This document shows, one piece after another, positions 51,019-58,642 of a DNA stretch of 64,000 nucleotides (position 1 is the first letter of the stretch; every line of letters begins with the position of its first letter). The position numbers and the translations under genes were made by a program. Under the pieces are notes generated by a model. It was given only the letters and a program-made list of their open reading frames with translations, did not search any database and was not told the origin of the DNA. The stretch lies in NCBI GenBank assembly GCA_028820505.1, contig JAPPIT010000038.1, forward strand, positions 1 through 64,000. The letters run 5' to 3'. The DNA comes from Defluviicoccus sp. Lineage in GTDB: Bacteria > Pseudomonadota > Alphaproteobacteria > MPNO01.

Positions 51019-51140
51019 CGGTGGGGGCACCGTCCAGATGGATAGAAGCTTCTGAACCAGCAGGACAGGGGAAGCTTGCCGACGGAAGGCAATCGGCCTA
51101 GCTTCCCCGATACGATCCGCCCAACAGGAGAGGCACGCCG

Positions 51141-52097
51141 ATGCCGCGCTTCAGGGACTTCGAGCCGACCGGGGTGATTCCGGCGACGCTGCTCGCGTTC
51201 AACGAGGATTTCAGCATCGACGAAGAGGCGACGCGGCGGCATCTGCGCGACGTGTGCTCGGTGGACGGGATCAGCGCGGTCGCGGTCAACGCGCACGCGT
51301 CCGAGGTCCACGCCTGCACCTTCGAGGAGCAGGTCCGCATCCTCGACCTCACGATGGAGGAGGTAGGCGACCGCCTGCCGGTGATCAACGGGGTCTATGC
51401 CGACGGCAGCCTCGAGGCGGCGAAGATCGCCCGCATGGCCGAGGCCGGCGGCGCGTCGGCGCTGCTGGTCCTGCCGCCCCATTCGATCGGGCTGTTCGGC
51501 GGACAGAAGCGGCCGGAGAGCGCGGTCACCCATTTCAAGACCATCGCCGACGCGACCGACCTCCCCATCGTCGTGTTCCAGTACCCGGGGGCCTATGCCT
51601 ATCCGCTGGATACGCTGCTCCGCATGGCCGACGAGGTGCCGACGATCCGCGCGATCAAGGACTGGTCGCCGCCGATGGAGCATGAGCGCCACATCCGCGT
51701 CCTCCAGTCGCTGCCGCGCCCGGTGCATGTGCTGAGCACCAACAGCGCCTGGCTGATGTCGTCCCTGACAATGGGCTGCCACGGGCTCCTGTCCGGCGCG
51801 GGGAGCGTGATCGCCGACCTCCAGGTCGCCCTGTTCCGGGCGGTCAGAACGGGCGACCTCGCGCGCGCCCAGGAGATCAACGACCGCATCTACCCGACCG
51901 CCGCCTGCTTCTACGCCGAGCCCTTCGGCGACATGCACAACCGCATGAAGGAGGCGCTGGTGATCCTCGGTCGGCTGCCCCGCGCCGTGGTACGCCCGCC
52001 GCTGGTCAAGCCCGAGCCGGACGAGATCGAGCGAATCGCCCGGGCGATGGCCGATGCCCGCATCGAACGCGCGGGCGCGGTGCTCGAAGCCGCCTGA
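51141..52097 (+). CDS. Dihydrodipicolinate synthase family protein
   Basis: A 318-residue TIM-barrel lyase of the DHDPS/NAL family. The Schiff-base lysine is in TIRAIKDWSPP, the tyrosine in FQYPGAYAYP, and NAHASEVHAC replaces the usual N-G-T-T-G-E. It uses pyruvate or a similar keto acid in an aldol cleavage or condensation. Since the GTTGE motif has changed, it is not the lysine-pathway enzyme; the substrate is unknown. AGGAGAGG precedes ATG 51141. Confidence 0.86.
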   Translation: MPRFRDFEPTGVIPATLLAFNEDFSIDEEATRRHLRDVCSVDGISAVAVNAHASEVHACTFEEQVRILDLTMEEVGDRLPVINGVYADGSLEAAKIARMAEAGGASALLVLPPHSIGLFGGQKRPESAVTHFKTIADATDLPIVVFQYPGAYAYPLDTLLRMADEVPTIRAIKDWSPPMEHERHIRVLQSLPRPVHVLSTNSAWLMSSLTMGCHGLLSGAGSVIADLQVALFRAVRTGDLARAQEINDRIYPTAACFYAEPFGDMHNRMKEALVILGRLPRAVVRPPLVKPEPDEIERIARAMADARIERAGAVLEAA

Positions 52098-52108
52098 ACC
52101 GCCCGGCC

Positions 52109-52972
52109 ATGATCGTCATCGTCGGCGCGTCCGGCGCCGTTGGTACGCCCACGATCCGTCATCTCGCCCGGATGGGCGCGAGCGTCCGTGCCCTGACCTC
52201 GAACCCGCGCTCGGCCGAGCGGCTTACCGGTCTGGGCGTTTCCGAGACCGTCATCGGCGACTTCCGTTCCGGTGCCGATGTCGCGCGCGCCCTCTCCGGG
52301 GCGGAGTCGGTGTTGCTTGTCTCGCCGCGCTTCACCGAGGACGAGGCCGAGATCGGCATCCGCGCGGTCGAGGCGGCGAAGGCGGAGGGGGTCGGGCATT
52401 TCGTCTACTCGTCCGCCTTCCACCCGCAGATGTCCCGGATGGATCACCACGCGACCAAGCTGCGGATCGAGGAGGCGGTAATCGAGTCCGGCCTCGCCTT
52501 CACCATCGTCCAGCCGTCGATGTTCATGCAGAACGTCCGCGTCGAGTGGCGCGAGGTCGTCGAAAACGGCGTCTATCCGCGCCCCTATTCGCCCCACCGG
52601 AAGATGAGCGTCATCGATACCGAAGATCTCGGAGAGGCGATCGCCCGGGTGCTGACCGATCCGGCGCTGCGCGGCGGCACCTACGAGCTGTGCAGCGGCG
52701 ACTCGCCGACGCATGCGGAGATGGCGGCGATCTTCTCCGAGGTCCTGGGACGGGAGGTGACGGCGCAAAAGCGTTCGCTCGAGGATTGGAGATCCTGGGC
52801 CGCCGAACGCGGTTGGGCGAACTGGTCGATCGACGCCTACGCCAGAATGTGCGGCCACTACGACGCGCACGGCTATCCCGGCGACAACGCACTCGCGCTC
52901 CGTGCCGTTCTCGGCCGCGAGCCCACCGGTTACCGCGCCTTCGCCGCACGCTTCGCCGCCGAGATGGGATAG
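52109..52972 (+). CDS. NmrA-like NAD(P)-binding protein (atypical SDR)
   Basis: A 287-residue protein with the glycine motif VIVGASGAVGTPTIRHL and the HFVYSSAFHPQ and FTIVQPSMFMQN motifs of NmrA/HSCARG or quinone-oxidoreductase type atypical SDRs. The usual YxxxK is absent, so it may be a redox sensor or reductase of quinones. It starts 11 bases after the DHDPS-family gene and is probably co-transcribed. Confidence 0.85.
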   Translation: MIVIVGASGAVGTPTIRHLARMGASVRALTSNPRSAERLTGLGVSETVIGDFRSGADVARALSGAESVLLVSPRFTEDEAEIGIRAVEAAKAEGVGHFVYSSAFHPQMSRMDHHATKLRIEEAVIESGLAFTIVQPSMFMQNVRVEWREVVENGVYPRPYSPHRKMSVIDTEDLGEAIARVLTDPALRGGTYELCSGDSPTHAEMAAIFSEVLGREVTAQKRSLEDWRSWAAERGWANWSIDAYARMCGHYDAHGYPGDNALALRAVLGREPTGYRAFAARFAAEMG

Positions 52973-52990
52973 AACGAAACGCCTTCCCGC

Positions 52991-53033
52991 AACCCCTCTC
53001 CTGCCCTGCTTGCAGGGGAGGCCGGGTGGGGGC
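52991..53033. repeat. Palindromic intergenic repeat
   Basis: Bases CCCCTCTCCTGC...GCAGGGGAGG then GCCGGGTGGGGG form a GC-rich hairpin just after the NmrA-like gene. It resembles widespread REP-type elements and may act as a terminator. The rest of the 296-base gap to the histidine kinase gene is unannotated apart from the parS site. Confidence 0.55.
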
Positions 53034-53236
53034 TGTCACGCTATTCGTCGCAAACCGTACGGCAAATAGCAAACCCATTTCCGTGCCCGTCTCGCCGCGC
53101 GCGCCCGAATTCGGCGATTCCCGTCCCCCGGGGACGCGGAACGCGCCGCGCCGCGAAACATCGTTGCGCGGGGGCATGTATTTTGTCACTTACCGCGCAT
53201 TGTTGAGAGATTGGATAAGTCAGCAAGGTTGACCTT

Positions 53237-53252
53237 TGTTTCACGTGAAACA
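53237..53252. other. parS chromosome-partitioning site
   Basis: TGTTTCACGTGAAACA matches the canonical ParB-binding parS 16-mer at every base. It is a perfect palindrome in an otherwise gene-free stretch between convergent-side genes. ParB would load here and spread. parS sites usually lie near the replication origin, but no parA, parB, gidA or dnaA is in the window. Confidence 0.92.
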
Positions 53253-53268
53253 TTAGCCCTGCGTCGCG

Positions 53269-54672
53269 TCAACGCGCCGCCGCGGGCTTCGGCAGGGTCA
53301 CCGCGGCCTCCAGCCCGCCCCCTTCCCGGTCGCCGAGGGCTATGTCGCCGCCGCAGCGCCTGACCGCCGACCGGGCGATGGAGAGGCCGAGCCCGGTGCC
53401 GCCGGTCTCCCGGCTGCGCGAGGTTTCCAGGCGGCGGAACGGCTCGAATACCGCCTCGCGCCGGTCCTCCGGGATGCCCGGGCCGCGGTCCGCGACGACG
53501 ATCCGGACGGTTTCGCCGTCCTCCCGCAGTCCGACGTCGGCTTCGCCGCCATACGCGACGGCGTTGTCGATCAGGTTGGCGAGCGCGCGCCGGATCGCCG
53601 CCGGCGGGCAGCTGAGAACCAGCCGGTCGGGGCCCTCGTAGCGCGCGGTTCCGCCGGCGTCGGACGCGTTGTCGCAGAGCGCCTGCGCCATCGACGCGAG
53701 GTCGACCGGTTCGGGCGCCTCTTCCGCGGACTGGTCGCGCGCGAAAGCGAGCGTGGATTCCAGCATCGCCTGCATCTCCGCCACATCGCTCTCGGCGCGG
53801 GCGCGCTGCGCATCGTCGCCGATGAACTCGATCCGGAGCCTGAGCCGGGTGAGCGCCGTCCTCAGATCGTGCGAGATCGCGGCGAGCATCTGCGTGCGGT
53901 CCTCGACCTGGCGCCGCAGCCTTTCCTGCATGCGGTTGAAAGTTTGCGCGGCCCGGCGCAGATCGGGAGACCCGGTCTCCGGCATTGGAGGGGCGGTGAA
54001 GACGTCCCGCCCGATGCGGTCCGCGGCGTCGGAAAAACGGCGGACCGGCCGGGTCACCCGGCGGGAAACCCAGGCCGCGAACAGGACGACGAAGAGCCCG
54101 CCGATCACGATCCAGGCTGCCATGCGCGTCGCCCAACGGAGCGACGTCGTCTCGGTCGCCGCCGTGAAGACCGCCCAGGAGCCGTCCCGGAGGCCCACGG
54201 CGATGACCGCCTTGCGCCGGCTCGGCAGCAGATCGGGCTCGCTCTCCCGGCGCCGGTTTCGCTCCTCCGACCATTGCCAGAGCGGGCTGTCCGGGATCGA
54301 CACGACGAGTTCGCGTCCGCCGAGCAGCGGGGTGAGGTGCTGCCGAACGAAGCTGTCCGCCATCGGTTTCGAGGCCGGCAACGGGGGTGCGCGCGCGGAC
54401 AGGGAAACGCGAAGCGTCGGGCTGTCGATCGAGGCGAGGAGAGGCGCGCGCCCGGCCGGCGGAGTCCGGTCCATCAGACGAACGGTCGCCGCGATCCGGT
54501 CCGCGACCGAATGGGAGAACAAATGGAGCGTCGCGTCGGCGCGGTCGCGGACATAGGCCAGCATGCTGATCGCGAGAACCGCGAACAGCGCCAGCATGAG
54601 AATCACCGCGACGCGCGAAGCGACGGTGTCCGGCCACAGCCGGCGCAGCCCCCGCAAGAGGGACGCCGTCAT
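53269..54672 (-). CDS. Sensor histidine kinase (EnvZ-like)
   Basis: A 467-residue inner-membrane kinase. TM1 is near residues 18-40 (VAVILMLALFAVLAISMLAY), followed by a periplasmic domain of about 130 residues, TM2 (AAWIVIGGLFVVLFAAWV) and HAMP. The phosphoacceptor histidine is in AISHDLRTALTRL at about residue 266; the N box is NLIDNAVAYGG and the G boxes are DRGPGIPED and GTGLGLSIA. Its start overlaps the response-regulator stop (ATGA). The pair is probably stimulated by an envelope signal. Confidence 0.92.
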   Translation of the reverse strand: MTASLLRGLRRLWPDTVASRVAVILMLALFAVLAISMLAYVRDRADATLHLFSHSVADRIAATVRLMDRTPPAGRAPLLASIDSPTLRVSLSARAPPLPASKPMADSFVRQHLTPLLGGRELVVSIPDSPLWQWSEERNRRRESEPDLLPSRRKAVIAVGLRDGSWAVFTAATETTSLRWATRMAAWIVIGGLFVVLFAAWVSRRVTRPVRRFSDAADRIGRDVFTAPPMPETGSPDLRRAAQTFNRMQERLRRQVEDRTQMLAAISHDLRTALTRLRLRIEFIGDDAQRARAESDVAEMQAMLESTLAFARDQSAEEAPEPVDLASMAQALCDNASDAGGTARYEGPDRLVLSCPPAAIRRALANLIDNAVAYGGEADVGLREDGETVRIVVADRGPGIPEDRREAVFEPFRRLETSRSRETGGTGLGLSIARSAVRRCGGDIALGDREGGGLEAAVTLPKPAAAR

Positions 54673-55385
54673 TGCCGTTCGACCGGGGCGGTGAAGATGT
54701 AGCCCCCCGACCGCACCGTCTTGACGAATTCCGGGTTCTTCGGATCGGCCTCGATCTTCCTGCGCAGCCGGCTGACCTGCACGTCGACGCTGCGGTCGAA
54801 CGGCTGGGCGTCGCGACCCTTCGTGAGGTCCAGCAACTGATCGCGCGACAGCACGCGCCTCGGGTGCTCGACAAGGGCGGCGAGGAGATCGAATTCGCCC
54901 GCGGTCAGTTCCACCAGGACGCCGTCCGGATTGCGAAGCTCGCGCCGTGCGGGATCGAGGCGCCAGCCGGCGAACAGGAGGGCGCTCTCCGCGGGATCGG
55001 ACGGGGATCCAGGCCGTTCCGCCCGGCGCAGCACCGCACGGATCCGCGCCAGCAGCTCGCGCGGGTTGAACGGCTTGGTGAGGTAATCGTCGGCGCCGAT
55101 CTCGAGGCCGATGATCCGGTCGGTATCTTCCGCCACCGCGGTCAGCATGAGGATGGGAATCCGCGTGGCGGCCCGCAGCCGGCGGCAGATCGACAACCCG
55201 TCCTCTCCCGGCAGCATCAGGTCGAGCACGATCAGGTCGAACTTTCCGTCCCGCAGCAGCCGGTCCATCGCCTTCGCGTCGCCCGCGCTGTCGACGCGGT
55301 AACCGTGCTTCCTGAGGTAACGCCCGGTGAGGTCGCGGATCTCGCGGTCGTCGTCGACGATCAGGATGTGGGGCGAGGCGGCCAT
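54669..55385 (-). CDS. OmpR family response regulator
   Basis: A 238-residue regulator. The receiver has the phosphoacceptor D55 in LIVLDLMLPG, acidic pocket DDD near residue 11 and K104 in DYLTKPF. The winged-helix effector domain includes LTAGEFDLLAALVEHP and VDVQVSRLRRKIE. I start at 55385 (MAASPHILIVDDD); the upstream frame extension is non-homologous. It probably regulates the divergent Spy-like gene through sites in the intergenic region. Confidence 0.92.
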   Translation of the reverse strand: MAASPHILIVDDDREIRDLTGRYLRKHGYRVDSAGDAKAMDRLLRDGKFDLIVLDLMLPGEDGLSICRRLRAATRIPILMLTAVAEDTDRIIGLEIGADDYLTKPFNPRELLARIRAVLRRAERPGSPSDPAESALLFAGWRLDPARRELRNPDGVLVELTAGEFDLLAALVEHPRRVLSRDQLLDLTKGRDAQPFDRSVDVQVSRLRRKIEADPKNPEFVKTVRSGGYIFTAPVERQ

Positions 55386-55426
55386 GCGCCGACTATAGGC
55401 GGGCGGCCGGCGGCGGAGACGGAAAT

Positions 55427-55471
55427 TTGTTACCGCCGATTGCCGCGCGCCGTGCCGTAACGCGTTGTTAC
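55427..55471. promoter_or_regulatory. Candidate response-regulator binding repeats
   Basis: TTGTTAC occurs at 55427-55433 and again at 55465-55471 in direct orientation, and GTAAC (55457-55461) faces GTTAC (55467-55471) across five bases. These lie in the 170-base gap between the divergent response regulator and the Spy-like gene. OmpR-family proteins bind such repeats. They could co-regulate both genes. Confidence 0.45.
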
Positions 55472-55555
55472 AAATCCCGTCCTTCGGCGAAACGCGCGGG
55501 CAAAGGAACGCCTCCATATAAGGCGCGTCGATACAACCGATGGAGGCTGAATGCC

Positions 55556-56050
55556 ATGAAACGCCGAACCGTGATCCTCTCGGTATCCTCGCTGGGCGCT
55601 GTCGCCCTCGTCGCCGTCACGCTCTTCGCCGCCGGGCCGGGCGGCGCCTTTGCCCACGGCCGCTGGGCGTCCGGCGGCGGCTGGGGCGGGCATGGCGCGG
55701 CGCGACTCTGCAGCGACAGCCGCGACGCGCACATCGACGACGCGATCCGCTTCGTCGAGGCGTTCGCCAATTTCACGCCCGAACAGACGGGATCGTGGAA
55801 TGCGCTGACGACGGCGGTCAGGAACGGCAGCGCGAAGGTCGGACAGGCCTGCGAGACCGCCGAAGCGGCGGGCAGGCCGTCCCAGGCGCCCCAGCATCTC
55901 GCCCGCGCCGAGCTCGCCCTGACCACCGCGCTCGGCGTGCTGCAGGAGGTGAAGCCCGCTTTCGTCGACCTTTACGGCAAGCTCAACGACGAGCAGCGGG
56001 AGCGGATCGACGATCTGCTCGACCGCAAGGGCCGCTACCACAGGCGCTGA
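55556..56050 (+). CDS. Spy/CpxP-like (LTXXQ motif) periplasmic protein
   Basis: A 164-residue secreted protein with a signal peptide (VILSVSSLGAVALVAVTLFA). The mature part is helical and carries two variants of the LTXXQ signature, NFTPEQTGSW and KLNDEQRERI. This is the Spy/CpxP type of periplasmic chaperone that monitors or buffers misfolded proteins and metals. It is divergent from the OmpR/EnvZ-like pair, the same arrangement as cpxP with cpxRA. ATG 55556 is chosen over ATG 55551, which is out of frame. Confidence 0.75.
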   Translation: MKRRTVILSVSSLGAVALVAVTLFAAGPGGAFAHGRWASGGGWGGHGAARLCSDSRDAHIDDAIRFVEAFANFTPEQTGSWNALTTAVRNGSAKVGQACETAEAAGRPSQAPQHLARAELALTTALGVLQEVKPAFVDLYGKLNDEQRERIDDLLDRKGRYHRR

Positions 56051-56072
56051 AGCAAACCTGATCGAGCGCAAG

Positions 56073-56098
56073 GCCGGGGCCGCTCCGGCGGCCCCGGC
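56073..56098 (+). terminator. GC-rich hairpin terminator after the Spy-like gene
   Basis: GCCGGGGCCGC-TCCG-GCGGCCCCGGC forms a perfect 11-bp stem with a TCCG tetraloop, beginning 23 bases after the stop codon. It lacks a T-run, as is common in very GC-rich genomes. Confidence 0.65.
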
Positions 56099-56166
56099 AA
56101 CAAAGGCAGGCAAGTTTCCCCGGATGCATGCAAGAATGTGCGGCGGCAAGGGATACGGAGCCGTCG

Positions 56167-57558
56167 ATGACCCGCGAGGCCGCGATCGCCCGGGCGGAGG
56201 CCTATTTCGACGGCGGCGGGTTCGAGGCCGATCTCGCGCGCCGCGTGGCGGTCGCCTCGACCAGCCAGGAGGAAGCGGCGCGGCCCGAACTCCGCCGCTA
56301 TCTGGCGGACGAGGTCGCTCCGGTTCTGGCGGGGCTCGGCTTCGTGTGCGAGGTCGTCGAGAACCCGGAAGAGGACGGACCGCCGTTCCTCTGCGCCGAA
56401 CGCATCGAGCCGGGAGCGCCGCTCACCCTCCTGTCCTACGCCCACGGCGACGTTGTGCGCGGCCTCGACGGGGGCTGGCGGGGCGGGCTCTCGCCGTGGT
56501 CGCTCGAACGCAGGGGCGAGCGGTTCTACGGCCGCGGAACCGCCGACAACAAGGGCCAGCACAGCGTCAATCTCGGCGCGCTCGCCGCGGTCATCACGGA
56601 GCGCGGGGGGCTCGGCTTCTCGATGAAGATCCTGTTCGAGACAGGCGAGGAGGTGGGTTCCCCCGGCCTGAGGGCGCTCTGTGCGGGCGAGCTGCGCGAC
56701 CGTCTCAAGGCCGACCTGTTCGTCGCCTCCGACGGACCCCGGCTCGCCCCCGACCGCCCGACGATTTTCCTCGGCTCGCGGGGCGCCGAACCCGTCGAGC
56801 TCGTCGTCGACCTGCGCGAGGGGGCGCACCACTCGGGAAACTGGGGCGGCGCGCTCGCCAACCCGGCGACGATCCTGAGCGCCGCGATCGCGGCGATCGT
56901 GGACCGGCGTGGAGCCATCCTGGTACCCGAGTTGCGTCCGGCGCTGCCGGATTCGGTGCGCCGCGCGCTTACCGGCCTCGAGGTCTCCGCCGGCGAGGAC
57001 GGCCCGGAGGTCGACGTGGACTGGGGCGAGCCCGGCCTGACCCCGGCCGAACGGGTCTACGGGTGGAACAGCTTCGAGGTCCTGGCCCTGCATGCCGGGA
57101 CGCCGGAGAACCCGGTCAACGCGATCCCCGGCAGCGCCCGCGCCCATTGCCAGCTCCGCTTCGTGGCCGGCACCGACGCGGACGGCATCGTCCCCGCCAT
57201 CCGGTGCCATCTCGAGCACGCGGGGTTCCCCGAGGTCGAGGTCCGCGCCCGGCGCGGAGGCAGGTTCGCGGCAACACGGCTCGATCCCGACCATCCGTGG
57301 GTGGGCTGGGCGAGCGGGTCGATTGCGAAGACGACCGGAACGCCGCCCGTCGTTCTTCCCAATCTGGGCGGCTCGCTTCCCAACGACGTGTTCGCCGACA
57401 TTCTCGGACTACCGACGATCTGGGTGCCCCATTCCTATCCCGGCTGTTCGCAGCACGCCGCGAACGAGCACCTGCTTGCACCGGTCGCCCGGGAAGGGCT
57501 GGCGATCATGGCGGGCCTGTTCTGGGACCTCGGCGAGCCCGGCGCGGGCGGGGGATAG
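56167..57558 (+). CDS. M20 family metallopeptidase
   Basis: A 463-residue di-zinc peptidase/deacylase. The metal and catalytic residues are H and D in YAHGDVVRG, D in GRGTADNKGQ, EE in FETGEEVGSPG, D in ASDGPRL and H in PHSYPGCSQHAANE. The insert for dimerisation spans the middle. I choose ATG 56167, ten bases after GGAG, since homology begins at TREAAIARAEAYF. It resembles carboxypeptidase/ArgE-DapE relatives; the substrate is unknown. It is convergent with the TauD gene (12-base gap). Confidence 0.88.
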   Translation: MTREAAIARAEAYFDGGGFEADLARRVAVASTSQEEAARPELRRYLADEVAPVLAGLGFVCEVVENPEEDGPPFLCAERIEPGAPLTLLSYAHGDVVRGLDGGWRGGLSPWSLERRGERFYGRGTADNKGQHSVNLGALAAVITERGGLGFSMKILFETGEEVGSPGLRALCAGELRDRLKADLFVASDGPRLAPDRPTIFLGSRGAEPVELVVDLREGAHHSGNWGGALANPATILSAAIAAIVDRRGAILVPELRPALPDSVRRALTGLEVSAGEDGPEVDVDWGEPGLTPAERVYGWNSFEVLALHAGTPENPVNAIPGSARAHCQLRFVAGTDADGIVPAIRCHLEHAGFPEVEVRARRGGRFAATRLDPDHPWVGWASGSIAKTTGTPPVVLPNLGGSLPNDVFADILGLPTIWVPHSYPGCSQHAANEHLLAPVAREGLAIMAGLFWDLGEPGAGGG

Positions 57559-57570
57559 GCTTTTCCCTCG

Positions 57571-58446
57571 TCACACGGCTTGCGCGTATTCCTCGATCGT
57601 CTCGAAGGGGCGGGTGCCCTCCGTGGTGGTCCGGCGCAGGAGGCGGCGCTCGGTCTCCGGGAAGTCGGTGCGCGCGTGGGTGACGCAGCGGTTGTCCCAC
57701 ATCACCAGGTCGCCGACCTGCCAGACATGCTCGTAAACGATGGAAGGGTCCTCGCTCGCCCCCAGCAGCTCGTCGACGAGCGCGTCGCTCTCTTCCTCCC
57801 CCATCCCGTCAATCCGCGCCGTCATCAGGCGGTTGACGTAGAGCGCCTTGCGCCCGGTCTCCGAATGGGCGATGGCGACCGGGTGCGAAAAATGGCGCAC
57901 GTCCGACATGTCGTCGCGCATCCGCGGCCGGTCGGTCCGGTAGTATTCATGCATCTGGAGCGCGGTGCGTCCCCGGATCCGCTCCTTCGTCGCCTCGGGG
58001 AGCCGGTCGTAGGCGGCGTACATGTTAGCGAACAGCGTGTTGCCGCCCACGGGCGGGATCTCGATGGCGTAGAGCATGGTCGCCTGGTGCGGGTTCTCGT
58101 CGTAGCACATGTCCGAGTGGAACCACATCTCGCCGTCGTGGGCGAGGCCGAGCGGCTTTCCGTCGCGTCGGATGTTGGAGACCATCATGATGCCGGGCTC
58201 GAGCGGCTCGCCGTCGAGGCCGCGCTGCGGGCGCGGTGAGAACACCCCGCCCGGCTGGCCGAACAGCCGGGTGAAGGCGAGCTGCCCGTGCTGGTCGATG
58301 TCCTGGCCGCGGAACACCAGCACCAGGTAGTCGAGCCATGCGCGCCGGAGCAGCGCCGCCACGTCGCCGTCGATCGGCCCGCTCAGATCGACGCCCGTGA
58401 CCTCGGCCCCGAGTGCGTCGGACGCGGGCAGAATCTCGATGCTCAT
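57571..58446 (-). CDS. TauD/TfdA family alpha-ketoglutarate dioxygenase
   Basis: A 291-residue Fe(II)/2OG dioxygenase. The HxD motif is WFHSDMCYDE, the distal histidine is in WDNRCVTHARTDF, and the 2OG-binding arginine lies in RRLLRRTTTEG. The N-terminus LGAEVTGVDLSGPI is typical. Family members hydroxylate taurine, 2,4-D, or other organic acids. It is divergent from the TRAP transporter, sharing a 196-base gap, which suggests its substrate may be imported by it. Confidence 0.9.
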   Translation of the reverse strand: MSIEILPASDALGAEVTGVDLSGPIDGDVAALLRRAWLDYLVLVFRGQDIDQHGQLAFTRLFGQPGGVFSPRPQRGLDGEPLEPGIMMVSNIRRDGKPLGLAHDGEMWFHSDMCYDENPHQATMLYAIEIPPVGGNTLFANMYAAYDRLPEATKERIRGRTALQMHEYYRTDRPRMRDDMSDVRHFSHPVAIAHSETGRKALYVNRLMTARIDGMGEEESDALVDELLGASEDPSIVYEHVWQVGDLVMWDNRCVTHARTDFPETERRLLRRTTTEGTRPFETIEEYAQAV

Positions 58447-58593
58447 CGGCTGGTTTCCCTGTCCAATCGGGCGCCGGAGATTATGGCGGGGCGGCGAATC
58501 GGGTGCAATGGAGCGCAGCTTGGGTGTTGACGAAATCGGGCCGCGCGGCCAGCATGGCGCCGAAAAAAAGACCGGCATCCAAGGGAGTCTCAC

Positions 58594-58625
58594 GCGGGTA
58601 TGCGGGATGCCATCCCGCGGCCCGC
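58594..58625 (+). promoter_or_regulatory. Nested hairpin in the leader of the first TRAP binding-protein gene
   Basis: An inner stem GCGGGAT-GCC-ATCCCGC (58602-58618) is enclosed by a possible outer GCGGG (58594-58598) with CCCGC (58621-58625). It ends just before the GGAAGGGAG ribosome site (58628-58636). It could be a dyad operator or an mRNA structure stabilising or attenuating expression. Confidence 0.45.
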
Positions 58626-58642
58626 AGGAAGGGAGCAACACA

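Noticed and set aside
53041-53253. A short minus-strand frame starting MFHVKQ
   Set aside because: The MFHVK start is simply the translation of the parS palindrome, a known artefact; nothing else in it looks coded.
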